64,000 bases of DNA from contig NZ_CP087879.1 of the NCBI RefSeq assembly GCF_021442325.1, positions 2,852,001 through 2,916,000 of the forward strand. Direction: 5' to 3'. The notes under the pieces are model-generated. The model ran no database searches. It worked only from the letters and a program-made list of their open reading frames with translations, and had not been told where the DNA came from. Positions 33,822 to 44,056 of this stretch are shown here, piece by piece. This DNA comes from Agromyces marinus. GTDB taxonomy: Bacteria; Actinomycetota; Actinomycetes; Actinomycetales; Microbacteriaceae. Within the stretch, counting starts at the first letter, position 1, and every line of letters starts with the position of its first letter. Made by a program: the position numbers and the translations under genes.

Positions 33822-34361
33822 GTGACCACCCCCTCCCCCATGCAGTCCGCCGCGCCCGCGGCATCCGCTCTCCCGCGCACGCCCGACCGGCCCGCCGACA
33901 GGCTCTCGCCGAAGCGGCTCTTCCGCGTGCTCGCCTTCGCCGAGGCCGTGACGTGGACCATCCTGATCACCGCGCTGATCCTCCGCGCGACGGCGGGGCT
34001 CGACCAGACCGTGCTCATCGGCGGATCGATCCACGGCTTCGTCTTCCTCGCCTACGCCTTCACCGCCGCGCTCGTGGGTGTGAACCAACGCTGGCCGTTC
34101 GGGCTCATCGTGCTCGGCGTCGTGTTCGCGGTCGTGCCCTACGCGACCGTGCCGTTCGAGATCCGGCTGCTGCGACGCGGCCGGCTCGAGGGCGGATGGC
34201 GCCGCGACGCGACCGACCACCCCGCCGACGGCAGCCCGATCAACCGCATGCTGCGGTTCTTCCTCGCGCGTCCGATCCTGCTGACCGTGCTCGCCGTGCT
34301 CGGCATCGCCGCGGTCTTCGCGGCCCTCTTCGTCATCGGCCCGCCCGGCGGGCGGCACTGA
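33822..34361 (+). CDS. DUF3817 membrane protein
   Basis: The 179-residue protein has three or four transmembrane helices: one with LAFAEAVTWTILITALILR (residues about 38-56), one in IGGSIHGFVFLAYAFTAALVG (the conserved G-x-x-HG of DUF3817), and one at the C-terminus (about 150-172). The first 30 residues are Ala/Pro-rich. I chose GTG 33822; ATG 33840 is possible. Function unknown. Confidence 0.85.
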   Translation: MTTPSPMQSAAPAASALPRTPDRPADRLSPKRLFRVLAFAEAVTWTILITALILRATAGLDQTVLIGGSIHGFVFLAYAFTAALVGVNQRWPFGLIVLGVVFAVVPYATVPFEIRLLRRGRLEGGWRRDATDHPADGSPINRMLRFFLARPILLTVLAVLGIAAVFAALFVIGPPGGRH

Positions 34362-34490
34362 GCGCCCGAGCGCCGACCCTCCGAGCCGCCTCGCACCCGG
34401 CATGCTCAGGTGAGCACGGCGGGTAGACTCGCAGGGACCGGCATCCGCCCGCGGCATCCGTCTCGCCGCCGTTTCCTGGAGCTCGCCACC

Positions 34491-36842
<2,352 letters not shown>

Positions 36843-36985
36843 GGCTCGGGTCGTCGGGATGTCCGACGGCCGGGCTCGCGATCGACCAGCGGCTCGACGC
36901 GTTCCTCGTGACACGCGCCTGACGCGGCGTCCCGTCGCTTCGGGAGGACGGGGCGAGCGCTGGCGCGAGGGCCGCCTGCCCGCCG
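36843..36985. other. Intergenic stretch with a possible short relic
   Basis: After purL a plus-strand frame reads GLAIDQRLDAFLVTRA and stops at 36920-36922; it looks like a protein tail but has no start of its own. No terminator stem is clear. The stretch lies before the convergent erm gene. Confidence 0.2.
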
Positions 36986-37876
36986 TCACGACGTTCGGCT
37001 TCTGAGCCCCGGTCCGGTCGGCCGGTCGCGCGCGAGCCGCCACAGCTCGACCCAGTCCTCCGTGGCCAGCCCGCTCGGGCGGGTCGCGGGGTGGATGTCG
37101 CGATCGCGGAGCACCCGCCGCGCCATGCCCTCGGGGATCGGCCGGCCGGTGCGCGCGAGCACCTGCGGGAGTGCACGCCCCCGACCCTGGAAGACGTCGC
37201 CCACCCATGCCCGGTAGGCCCCCCGCTCGCGGGCCGGCACGAGCGGTGCGGGCCTCCGGTCGATGCGGAACACGCCGCCGTCGACCGAGGGCACGGGCCT
37301 GAACCCGCGCGCCGGGACGCGCCGGTCGAGGGTGAACCGGTACCAGGGCGCCGACTGCACCGTCAGCATGCTCGTTCCGCCCACTCCGCACCGCCGGCGG
37401 GCGACCTCCCACTGGGTGAGCAGGATCGCGCTCCCCCACCGGTCGGCGTCGAGCACACGGCGGAGGATGGCGGTGGTGAGGTGGAACGGCACGTTCCCCA
37501 CGATCGCGTGCGGCTCGCGCGGCAGCGGCCACCGCAGGACGTCCGCCTGCACGACGGTCGCCGCGGTGCCGAGTTCACGCCGGAGCGCCGCCGCGCGGCG
37601 CGGGTCGACCTCGACCGCGGTGAGGGGCCGGCCGAGATGGGCGAGCTCGCGCGTGAGCGCGCCGCCGCCCGCCCCGAGCTCGACGATCTGCCCGCTCGTG
37701 GTCGCGGCGAGTGCGGTCATCCGCTCGATGACGCCGCGGTCGACGAGGAAGTTCTGCCCGAGTTCGTGGCGGCCGCCGTGCGGCGCTCGCGGTTGCGCCT
37801 TCGGCCGCGCGGCCTGGGTCGGGGGGAGGTGATGGGACCGGCGCGCGTCCGGTCGATGGTTTCGTGGTCGTCGCAT
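36986..37876 (-). CDS. Erm family 23S rRNA (adenine-N6)-methyltransferase
   Basis: The 296-residue protein begins with a basic tail and then HELGQNFLVDRGVIERM, the Erm start; the SAM loop is VELGAGGGALTREL, the acidic end of strand 2 is AVEVDPRRAAAL, and the catalytic motif is GNVPFHLTT. QWEVARRRCGVGGTSMLT and RGFRPVPSVDGGVF are specific to actinobacterial Erm proteins. It should methylate A2058 and protect from macrolides, lincosamides and streptogramin B. A leader ORF and paired stems precede it, suggesting drug-induced attenuation. ATG 37876 is the first start after the stems. Confidence 0.9.
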   Translation of the reverse strand: MRRPRNHRPDARRSHHLPPTQAARPKAQPRAPHGGRHELGQNFLVDRGVIERMTALAATTSGQIVELGAGGGALTRELAHLGRPLTAVEVDPRRAAALRRELGTAATVVQADVLRWPLPREPHAIVGNVPFHLTTAILRRVLDADRWGSAILLTQWEVARRRCGVGGTSMLTVQSAPWYRFTLDRRVPARGFRPVPSVDGGVFRIDRRPAPLVPARERGAYRAWVGDVFQGRGRALPQVLARTGRPIPEGMARRVLRDRDIHPATRPSGLATEDWVELWRLARDRPTGPGLRSRTS

Positions 37877-37927
37877 GAGTGCTCCGTCGGCTGGGAGTCG
37901 ACAGCCGGGTACGGCGAACCGCACCAC

Positions 37928-37984
37928 GGCCCTGGGTGAGGGCCGAGGCGGAGCAGTGGTCGGATGGTCCGGTCGCTCCGCCTC
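37928..37984 (-). promoter_or_regulatory. Attenuator-like stems in the erm leader
   Basis: On the mRNA, a 10-bp perfect stem (37984-37975 with 37954-37945, loop 20 nt) starts at the stop codon of the leader ORF. It is followed at once by a 6-bp stem (37944-37939 with 37933-37928, loop 5 nt) before the erm start. The order leader ORF, stem, stem, gene is that of erm attenuators. No pairing with the erm ribosome-binding site was proved. Confidence 0.55.
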
Positions 37985-38030
37985 AGGCGGTGCGGGGCCG
38001 GATGATCAGCGCGAACGACATGCATGACAT
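37983..38030 (-). CDS. Candidate 15-residue erm leader peptide
   Basis: ATG 38030 encodes MSCMSFALIIRPRTA and stops at 37985-37983. TAGCCT (38044-38039) lies 8 nt before the ATG, so it would be read from a leaderless or nearly leaderless mRNA. It ends inside the first stem of the leader. Erm leader peptides stall ribosomes with bound macrolide; hydrophobic SFALII followed by RPR resembles known stalling cores only loosely. Confidence 0.5.
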   Translation of the reverse strand: MSCMSFALIIRPRTA

Positions 38031-38089
38031 GGTTGGGGAGGCTACCAGAACGGATCGGGGCCTCGCCAGCGCGGCGCCCGGTCCGGCGC

Positions 38090-38644
38090 TCAGGCGCCCT
38101 GCGGCGGGTGGGCGAGCAGGTCGACGCGTTCGGCCAGGTACGGCTCGAGGGGCAGCGCGGCATCGGCTGCGGCCGGGTTCCATCGAACGCCGACCACGGG
38201 CCCGCCGTCGCGGTCGGCCATGAGCACGAGCGGGTCGGAGTCGGCCGCGCGCGCGACGGCGGCGAGGTCGAGCGGCACCGCGTCGAAGACGACGCTCGCA
38301 CCCTCCGGGATGCCGCCGCGGACCGCCGCAGCGCGAAGGGCGCGATGCTCGGCGACGGACTCGGCCGTCACGCCCCGTCTGGCGACGCGCTCGGCGCGGA
38401 CCACCCGCCCGGTCGAGTACAGCCGGCCGTCGGTGTCGAGCAGCAGCACCCCGAGGCGCCAGACGCGCCCGATCGCGCGCATGCGCGGCGACCGGGGCAC
38501 CCCCAGGATGCGACGCCCGGGCACGTACTCAGCGAGGGTCTCGGTGCGAGCGGATGCCGCTGCGAGCGTCTCGGCGGCCCGCCGGACGGCCTCGCGTGCC
38601 CGCGCGACCGCGACCGCGGCATCCGCTGCGCCCTCGTCGCTCAC
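38090..38644 (-). CDS. Conserved hypothetical protein, 184 residues
   Basis: A soluble protein with an Ala/Arg helical N-terminus (residues 1-40) and an alpha/beta core with LLLDTDGRLYSTGRVVRAE and VVGVRWNPAAADAALPLEPYLAERVD. I do not recognise a family. GTG 38644 overlaps the stop of the upstream two-helix protein (GTGA), and that gene in turn is coupled to the SDR, so the three form one operon. Confidence 0.7.
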   Translation of the reverse strand: MSDEGAADAAVAVARAREAVRRAAETLAAASARTETLAEYVPGRRILGVPRSPRMRAIGRVWRLGVLLLDTDGRLYSTGRVVRAERVARRGVTAESVAEHRALRAAAVRGGIPEGASVVFDAVPLDLAAVARAADSDPLVLMADRDGGPVVGVRWNPAAADAALPLEPYLAERVDLLAHPPQGA

Positions 38645-38850
38645 CGCTCCCGGTCCTTCGCCCGGCGGATCCGGGCCGGCCCGAGGCTCGCCCCCACGCC
38701 GATGACCACGATCCCCGCGAACAGGAAGCCGTAGCGCCCGACGAGCACGCCGTACAGGCCGAGCACGATGCCCACGACCACGACGATGCGCGCGACGCGC
38801 GTGCGCACCCGCGGGTCGACCCACCAGCGTCCGATCATCCCGCGGATCAC
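38641..38850 (-). CDS. Small two-helix membrane protein, 69 residues
   Basis: VIRGMIGRWWVDPRVRTRVA precedes two hydrophobic helices (residues about 20-38 and 42-60) and a basic C-terminus (ARIRRAKDRER). GTG 38850 overlaps the SDR stop at 38847, and its own stop overlaps the next GTG. Unknown function; it is the middle gene of a tightly coupled trio. Confidence 0.72.
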   Translation of the reverse strand: MIRGMIGRWWVDPRVRTRVARIVVVVGIVLGLYGVLVGRYGFLFAGIVVIGVGASLGPARIRRAKDRER

Positions 38851-39824
38851 GGGCGCGCCCCCATCGCGGCGCCGACGTCGAACGCGCGGCCGGTCGCCTG
38901 CTCGGCGAGCATCCACACGCGTTCGCCGATCCGGGGATCGCGGCTCGTCGCGGTCGGCGTGCCGAGCACCGGAGGCCCCTTGACCAACCGGGCGGGCCCC
39001 CAGAACTGCCCGCCCTCGACGTCGTCGGCGGTCGCGGCGTGGACCACGACATCGGCGCCGCGGTGCTTGCCCTGCGCACCCGCCGCCTGGAGCGCGTCGA
39101 GGAACCGATCGGCCCGGGACGGTTCGTTGACGCCGGGAACGCGCGGGGTGCGCCCCGAGATCGAGTAGCCGGGGTGGGCGACGAGGCTGTGCACGCGGGG
39201 CGTGACGGATGCCGCACCGACCGCCTCGGCTGCGTCCGTCGCCGCACGCCGCAGGCGTCGGTCGAGTTCGAACGCGATCGAGGCGGCGGCGATCTTCGAC
39301 TGGGCGTAGGCGCGCCAGGCGTCGTAGGAGCGTTCCAGTTGCAGGTCATCGACACGGAACGTCGAGAGGCGCATCGAGAGCGATCCCAGCGTCACGACGC
39401 GGGCACCGGCGGCCAGGTGCGGGAGCATGCCCTCGAGCAGCGCGAAATGGCCGAGCACGTTCGTGGCCAGCACGAGCTCGTTGCCGTCGACCGATTCCTC
39501 TCGGCGGGACGGGGTGTGCACCATGCCCGCGTTGAGCACGACGACGTCGAGCGGTGCACGGTCGAGGAGACGGTCGACGCCCGCTCGGACCGAGGCGAGC
39601 GAGGAGGTGTCGACGACGAGCGTGTCGACCGACGCCGTCGGCACCCGCCCGCGGATCGCGGCGACCGCGGCGGCGAGCCGCCCGGGATCGCGTCCGGAGA
39701 GCGTGACGTGCGCCCCCGCTGAGGCGAGCCTCGCGGACGTGAAGAAGCCGATCCCGGCGTTCGCACCGGTGACCAGCACCTGGCGCCCGGCCTGTGGCGC
39801 GACCGGACTCGGGTACCAGTTCAC
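38847..39824 (-). CDS. Short-chain dehydrogenase/reductase
   Basis: The 325-residue protein has the SDR cofactor motif VLVTGANAGIGFFTS (TGxxxGxG), NAG in VVVLNAGMVHTP, a Ser in VVTLGSLSMRL and the catalytic YAQSK. It resembles retinol-dehydrogenase-like SDRs of about 310 residues; substrate unknown. GTG 39824 overlaps the stop of an 11-codon ORF (39856-39821), which itself starts next to a -10 hexamer, so translation is probably coupled to that ORF. Confidence 0.9.
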   Translation of the reverse strand: MNWYPSPVAPQAGRQVLVTGANAGIGFFTSARLASAGAHVTLSGRDPGRLAAAVAAIRGRVPTASVDTLVVDTSSLASVRAGVDRLLDRAPLDVVVLNAGMVHTPSRREESVDGNELVLATNVLGHFALLEGMLPHLAAGARVVTLGSLSMRLSTFRVDDLQLERSYDAWRAYAQSKIAAASIAFELDRRLRRAATDAAEAVGAASVTPRVHSLVAHPGYSISGRTPRVPGVNEPSRADRFLDALQAAGAQGKHRGADVVVHAATADDVEGGQFWGPARLVKGPPVLGTPTATSRDPRIGERVWMLAEQATGRAFDVGAAMGARP

Positions 39825-39856
39825 GCGCGAACCGTCGGGGCTTGGGTTCCGGTCAT
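39821..39856 (-). CDS. Leaderless 11-residue mini-ORF coupled to the SDR gene
   Basis: ATG 39856 encodes MTGTQAPTVRA; its TGA (39823-39821) overlaps the SDR GTG (39824-39822). TAGGGT (39868-39863) ends 6 nt before the ATG, so ribosomes would load on the 5' end of the mRNA and re-start at the GTG. Too short for a domain. Confidence 0.5.
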   Translation of the reverse strand: MTGTQAPTVRA

Positions 39857-39970
39857 GCCTCGACCCTACTTCGGCGGGCAGCCGCCGCGCGCTTCGGGGG
39901 GCTGCCCCCGGGCGTGCATCCGATCCGGCGGGTAGCGTCGGAGCCGAAACCACTTCACCGGGGGAACTCC

Positions 39971-40714
39971 ATGCGCACACCGATTCGTCCCATCGCCGCG
40001 ACGGGGATCGTCGCGCTCGCCGCGATCACGCTGTCGGGGTGCGCGTTGATCGGTCCGCCGCGCACGCTCTCGGATGACGCCGCGGTGGGCGAGTCGATCA
40101 CCGCGATCCGCATCGACGACCCCGTCGGGTCGGTGAGGGTGATCGCGACCGCCGGGACCTCCGGGGCCTCGCTCGAGCGGACCCTCCGATACCGGGGCGC
40201 CGACCGCAGGTTCGACGCGACGCACTCGGTCGAGGGCGACACGCTCGTGCTCGGCGGATGCGGGCGCAACTGCTCCGCCTCGTACGTGCTCGAGGTGCCA
40301 GAGGGGGTCGACGTGACCGGTCGGACCTCCGACGGCGCGATCGAACTGACCGGCGTCGGCGAGGTCGAGGTCGCCACGTCGAACGGGCGGATCGAGCTCG
40401 ACGGGGTCTCCGGGGGCGTCGACGTCGAGACCTCGAACGGCCGCATCGCCGGGCGCGGACTCGAGGGCGACGGCATCCGCGCCTCGACCTCCAACGGCGC
40501 GATCGAACTGACCCTCGGCGTCGCACAGGACGTCGTCGCGAGCACGTCGAACGGAGCGATCGACGTCACGGTCCCGCGCGGTGCCGGGTTCAGCATCGAG
40601 ACGGAGACGTCCAACGGACGCGTCGAGATCGACGTCGACGAGGACCGCGACGGCGACCACCACCTGGACCTGCGGACCTCGAACGGATCGATCCGGGTCG
40701 TCGAGGGCGGCTGA
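39971..40714 (+). CDS. DUF4097-like beta-solenoid lipoprotein
   Basis: The 247-residue protein has a clear lipoprotein signal (ATGIVALAAITLSGC, lipid Cys about 24). From residue about 110 it repeats TSNGxI(E/A)(L/V) six or so times at about 18-22-residue spacing (VATSNGRIELDG, VETSNGRIAG, ASTSNGAIEL), a beta-solenoid on the cell surface. It differs from the cytoplasmic DUF4097 at 1049, whose repeat is VSGD. TAGCGT lies about 30 nt upstream and GGGGGAA precedes ATG 39971. Function unknown. Confidence 0.82.
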   Translation: MRTPIRPIAATGIVALAAITLSGCALIGPPRTLSDDAAVGESITAIRIDDPVGSVRVIATAGTSGASLERTLRYRGADRRFDATHSVEGDTLVLGGCGRNCSASYVLEVPEGVDVTGRTSDGAIELTGVGEVEVATSNGRIELDGVSGGVDVETSNGRIAGRGLEGDGIRASTSNGAIELTLGVAQDVVASTSNGAIDVTVPRGAGFSIETETSNGRVEIDVDEDRDGDHHLDLRTSNGSIRVVEGG

Positions 40715-40716
40715 GC

Positions 40717-41076
40717 TCAGGGGCGCTCGGTCCCGCTCGCGAGCTCCTCGTGATGCTGGATGACCTCGGCGACGACGAAGTTGAACCACTTCTCGGCGAA
40801 CGCGGGGTCGAGGTGCGCGTCTTCGGCGAGCGAGCGCAGGCGGGCGATCTGACGCTTCTCGCGATCGGTGTCGCTCGGCGGCAGGCCGTGGCGGGCCTTG
40901 AGCCGCCCGACCTGCTGGGTGAACTTGAAGCGCTCGGCGAGCAGGTGGATGAGGGCCGCGTCGATGTTGTCGATGCTCGAACGGATGCCGAGCAGTTCGG
41001 TCATCGCGGCGTCGCGCTCGTCGACGGCGGCGTCGGAGCCGGTCGGGGCTGCGGCTGCTGGGGTCTCGGCACTCAT
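40717..41076 (-). CDS. Chorismate mutase (AroQ class)
   Basis: The 119-residue all-helical protein has RSSIDNIDAALIHLLAERFKF, QQVGRLKARHGLPPSDTDREK and WFNFVVAEVIQHHEEL, the AroQ helices with catalytic Arg, Lys and Glu/Gln positions. It turns chorismate into prephenate for Phe and Tyr. TAGGGT (41088-41083) ends 6 nt before ATG 41076. It converges on the DUF4097 lipoprotein gene with a 2-bp gap. Confidence 0.93.
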   Translation of the reverse strand: MSAETPAAAAPTGSDAAVDERDAAMTELLGIRSSIDNIDAALIHLLAERFKFTQQVGRLKARHGLPPSDTDREKRQIARLRSLAEDAHLDPAFAEKWFNFVVAEVIQHHEELASGTERP

Positions 41077-41153
41077 GCTTCGACCCTAGGCGACGCCGAG
41101 CGGCGGATGCGCCGCCGCTCGGCGCCTCCCGGGTGCGCCGGGTCGTGACCGCG

Positions 41154-43484
41154 TCATTCCGCCGGGGCGGGCACGGCCGACCGGAACGCGCGCAGCCGCA
41201 GGCTGTTGCCGACCACGAAGACGCTCGAGAACGCCATCGCGGCACCCGCGAGCATCGGGTTGAGCAGTCCCAGCGCGGCGAGCGGGATCGCGGCCGTGTT
41301 GTAGGCGAACGCCCAGAACAGGTTGCCCTTGATGGTTCCGAGCGTGCGGCGCGAGAGCCGGATCGCGTCGACCGCTGCGAGCAGGTCGCCGCGGACGAGC
41401 GTGAGGTCGGCCGCCTCGATCGCGACGTCGCTGCCGGTGCCCATCGCGATGCCGAGGTCGGCCTGCGCGAGCGCGGCGGCGTCGTTGACGCCGTCGCCGA
41501 CCATCGCGACCGCGCGGCCCTCGCCCTGGAGTCGCGCCACGACGGCCGCCTTGTCGGCAGGCAGCACCTCGGCGACGACCCGGTCGATGCCGACCTCCGC
41601 GGCGACCTGTCGCGCCACCGTCTCGTTGTCGCCCGTGAGCAGGATCGGCTCGAGCCCGAGGTCGCGCAGGCGCGCGATCGCGTCGGCGCTCGTCGGCTTG
41701 ATCGCGTCGGCGACCGTGAGTGCGCCGCGCACGCGGCCGTCCCAGGCGACGACGACCGCGGTGCGGCCCTCGGCTTCGGCTGCGGTGACGGATGCCGCGA
41801 CGCGCGCGTCGGGGGCGATCGACCATTCGGCGAGCATCGCCGGCCGGCCCACGAGCACGAGGTGCCCGTCGACCACGCCGTGCACGCCGAGCCCGGGGCG
41901 GTTCTCGAACGAGTCCGGCGTCGGCAGGTCGCCGATCCTGGCCGCCGCTCCGGTCGCGATCGCCCTCGCGATCGGGTGCTCCGACGCGTGCTCGAGCGCC
42001 CCCGCGAGGCGGAGCAGGTCGGCCTCGTCGACGTCATCGGCGGGGTGCACGCCCGCGAGCGACATCCGCCCGCTCGTGACGGTGCCGGTCTTGTCGAGCA
42101 CGATCGTGTCGACGCGGCGCGTCGACTCGAGCACCTCGGGGCCCTTGATCAGCACGCCCAACTGGGCGCCGCGACCGGTTCCGACGAGCAGCGCGGTCGG
42201 GGTCGCGAGCCCGAGCGCGCACGGGCACGCGATGATGAGCACCGCGACGGCCGCGGTGAACGCGGCCTCGACCGGGAACCCGACGCCGATCCAGGCGCCG
42301 AGCGTTCCGACGGCGATGAGGATCACGATCGGCACGAAGACGCCCGCGACCCGGTCGGCGAGCCGCTGCACGCGGGCCTTGCCCGACTGGGCGTCCTCGA
42401 CGAGGCGTGCCATCTGGGCGAGCTGGGTGTCCGCCCCGACCCGGGTCGCACGCACCACGAGCCGGCCGCCCGCGTTGGCGGTCGCGCCGATGACGTCGTC
42501 GCCCGCTTCGACCTCGACCGGGACCGACTCTCCCGTCACGAGCGACGCGTCGACCGCGCTGCGCCCGTCGACGACGACGCCGTCGGTCGCGATCTTCTCG
42601 CCCGGCCGCACGACGAAGTCGTCGCCGACCGACAGCTCCCCGACCGGGATGCGCGTCTCGACGCCGTCGCGGAGCACCGCGACATCCTTCGCCCCGAGTT
42701 CGAGCAGCGCCCGCAGCGCCGCACCCGCGGCGCGCTTGGACCGCTTCTCGAGGTAGCGGCCGAGCAGGACGAACATGGTCACGCCCGCCGCGACCTCGAG
42801 GTAGAGGTTCGCGGAGCCGTCGGTCGGTGCGACGGTGAACGCGAAGCCGTGCACCATGCCGGGTTCGCCCGCGGTTCCGAGGAACAGGGCGTACAGCGAC
42901 CACAGGAACGCCGAGGTCACGCCGAGCGAGACGAGCGTGTCCATCGTGGCGGCGCCGTGCCGCAGGTTGACCAGCGCCGCCCGATGGAACGGCCACGCGC
43001 CCCACGTGACGACGGGTGCGGCGAGCGCGAGCGACGCCCACTGCCAGTACGTGAACTGCAGCGCCGGGACCATCGCGAGCACGATGACCGGCACCGAGAG
43101 CACGACGGAGGCGATGAGCCGCGTGCGCAGCGAGCGGAGTTCGGCGTCGGCCCTCGACTCGGCCGGGGCGGATGCCGCGGAACCCGCGTCGTTCGCACCG
43201 CTCGCGCCGGCGGCATCCGCTCGGGCACCGGTCGGCGCCGGCGGGGCCGGGAGCTCCGCCCGGTAGCCGGCCGCTTCGACCGTTGCGATGAGCTCGGCGG
43301 TGCCGACGCCCGCCGGCGCCGAGACGCGGGCCTTCTCGGTCGCGTAGTTGACGGTGGCGCTCACGCCGCCGCCGAGCTTGTTGAGTTTCTTCTCGATGCG
43401 CATCGCGCAGGACGCGCAGGTCATGCCGCCGATCTCGAGTTCGACGACTCGCGCGCCTGCGGACTCGGTCGCGAGTTCGGTCAT
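41154..43484 (-). CDS. copA: Copper-exporting P1B-type ATPase
   Basis: The 776-residue ATPase has one N-terminal metal-binding domain (MTCASC, residues about 20-25), an Ala-rich linker, eight membrane helices, TGESVPV, the intramembrane CPC (ACPCALG), DKTGTVTSG, ASEHPIA and GDGVNDAAAL. CPC with MTCASC means Cu(I) export. ATG 43484 overlaps the stop of a 45-residue membrane ORF, and copZ lies just upstream, so copZ, the small ORF and copA form one operon under two CsoR-type boxes. Confidence 0.97.
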   Translation of the reverse strand: MTELATESAGARVVELEIGGMTCASCAMRIEKKLNKLGGGVSATVNYATEKARVSAPAGVGTAELIATVEAAGYRAELPAPPAPTGARADAAGASGANDAGSAASAPAESRADAELRSLRTRLIASVVLSVPVIVLAMVPALQFTYWQWASLALAAPVVTWGAWPFHRAALVNLRHGAATMDTLVSLGVTSAFLWSLYALFLGTAGEPGMVHGFAFTVAPTDGSANLYLEVAAGVTMFVLLGRYLEKRSKRAAGAALRALLELGAKDVAVLRDGVETRIPVGELSVGDDFVVRPGEKIATDGVVVDGRSAVDASLVTGESVPVEVEAGDDVIGATANAGGRLVVRATRVGADTQLAQMARLVEDAQSGKARVQRLADRVAGVFVPIVILIAVGTLGAWIGVGFPVEAAFTAAVAVLIIACPCALGLATPTALLVGTGRGAQLGVLIKGPEVLESTRRVDTIVLDKTGTVTSGRMSLAGVHPADDVDEADLLRLAGALEHASEHPIARAIATGAAARIGDLPTPDSFENRPGLGVHGVVDGHLVLVGRPAMLAEWSIAPDARVAASVTAAEAEGRTAVVVAWDGRVRGALTVADAIKPTSADAIARLRDLGLEPILLTGDNETVARQVAAEVGIDRVVAEVLPADKAAVVARLQGEGRAVAMVGDGVNDAAALAQADLGIAMGTGSDVAIEAADLTLVRGDLLAAVDAIRLSRRTLGTIKGNLFWAFAYNTAAIPLAALGLLNPMLAGAAMAFSSVFVVGNSLRLRAFRSAVPAPAE

Positions 43485-43618
43485 TCGTGTTCCTCCCCGT
43501 GCGAGGTCCAGTCGGCCGAGAGCTCGGCCGGGATGACGAGCGGGGCCACGACGAGCGCGGCGGTGAAGACCACCGCCGCGCCCGCCGCGAACAGCCCCAG
43601 CCTGGCTGCCGTTCCCAT
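43481..43618 (-). CDS. 45-residue single-helix membrane protein in the copper operon
   Basis: MGTAARLGLFAAGAAVVFTA begins a single transmembrane helix (residues about 5-30), followed by a short acidic tail with HGEEHE. The stop overlaps copA's ATG by ATGA, and copZ ends 5 nt before its start. The His/Glu tail and position suggest a role with copper export, but nothing proves it. Easily missed by annotation. Confidence 0.72.
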   Translation of the reverse strand: MGTAARLGLFAAGAAVVFTAALVVAPLVIPAELSADWTSHGEEHE

Positions 43619-43623
43619 CCGCG

Positions 43624-43833
43624 TCAGGCGCGGACGGCCGAGTAGCCGGCTTCGCCGACCGCGGCGATCACGCCGGCGTCGTCGAGGTCGTCGGGAGCGG
43701 AGATCGTGAGCGTGCCCGCGGCGGCGGACACCGCGATGTCGGTCACTCCCGCGAGCTGCTCGACCTCTTCGCGCACCGACAGTTCGCAGTGACCGCACGT
43801 CATCCCGGTCACCTGGTACTCGCGCTGCGTCAT
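43624..43833 (-). CDS. copZ: Copper chaperone (heavy-metal-associated domain)
   Basis: The 69-residue HMA protein has YQVTGMTCGHCELSVREEVE with the metal-binding MTCGHC and the ferredoxin-like fold ending GYSAVRA. It should carry Cu(I) to CopA. ATG 43833 has an AACGAGATGACG context with GAGGAGAACGAG upstream as ribosome-binding site. It is the first gene of the operon. Confidence 0.95.
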   Translation of the reverse strand: MTQREYQVTGMTCGHCELSVREEVEQLAGVTDIAVSAAAGTLTISAPDDLDDAGVIAAVGEAGYSAVRA

Positions 43834-43868
43834 CTCGTTCTCCTCGTCTGGTTCCGGATCGTTCGGAT

Positions 43869-43919
43869 GGTACCCCACTGGGGTACCACCCATCTGAACG
43901 GTATACCCCTCGGGGGTAT
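43869..43919. promoter_or_regulatory. Two CsoR-type operators upstream of copZ
   Basis: GGTACCCC-ACT-GGGGTACC (43869-43887) and ATACCCC-TCG-GGGGTAT (43903-43919) are perfect dyads with 3-nt centres, 33 bp apart centre to centre. They match the GC-stretch palindromes bound by CsoR copper sensors. No csoR gene is in the window, so control is in trans. Confidence 0.82.
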
Positions 43920-44056
43920 TCCGCAACCGGTGCCGCCGCGCGGCCGGCACCACGAGGCCGGCACCCGCGGCCGGCACCCGCGGCCGCCGCGCGCACACGG
44001 AAGCGGCGCGACATCCGCCCCCACGGATGCCGCGCCGAACCGGACGCCGCCGACTC

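Noticed and set aside
38090-39355. A 421-residue fusion spanning three minus-strand genes
   Set aside because: The upstream two thirds are out-of-frame translations of the SDR and the small membrane gene; the GTGA overlap at 38641-38644 gives a natural start for a 184-residue protein.
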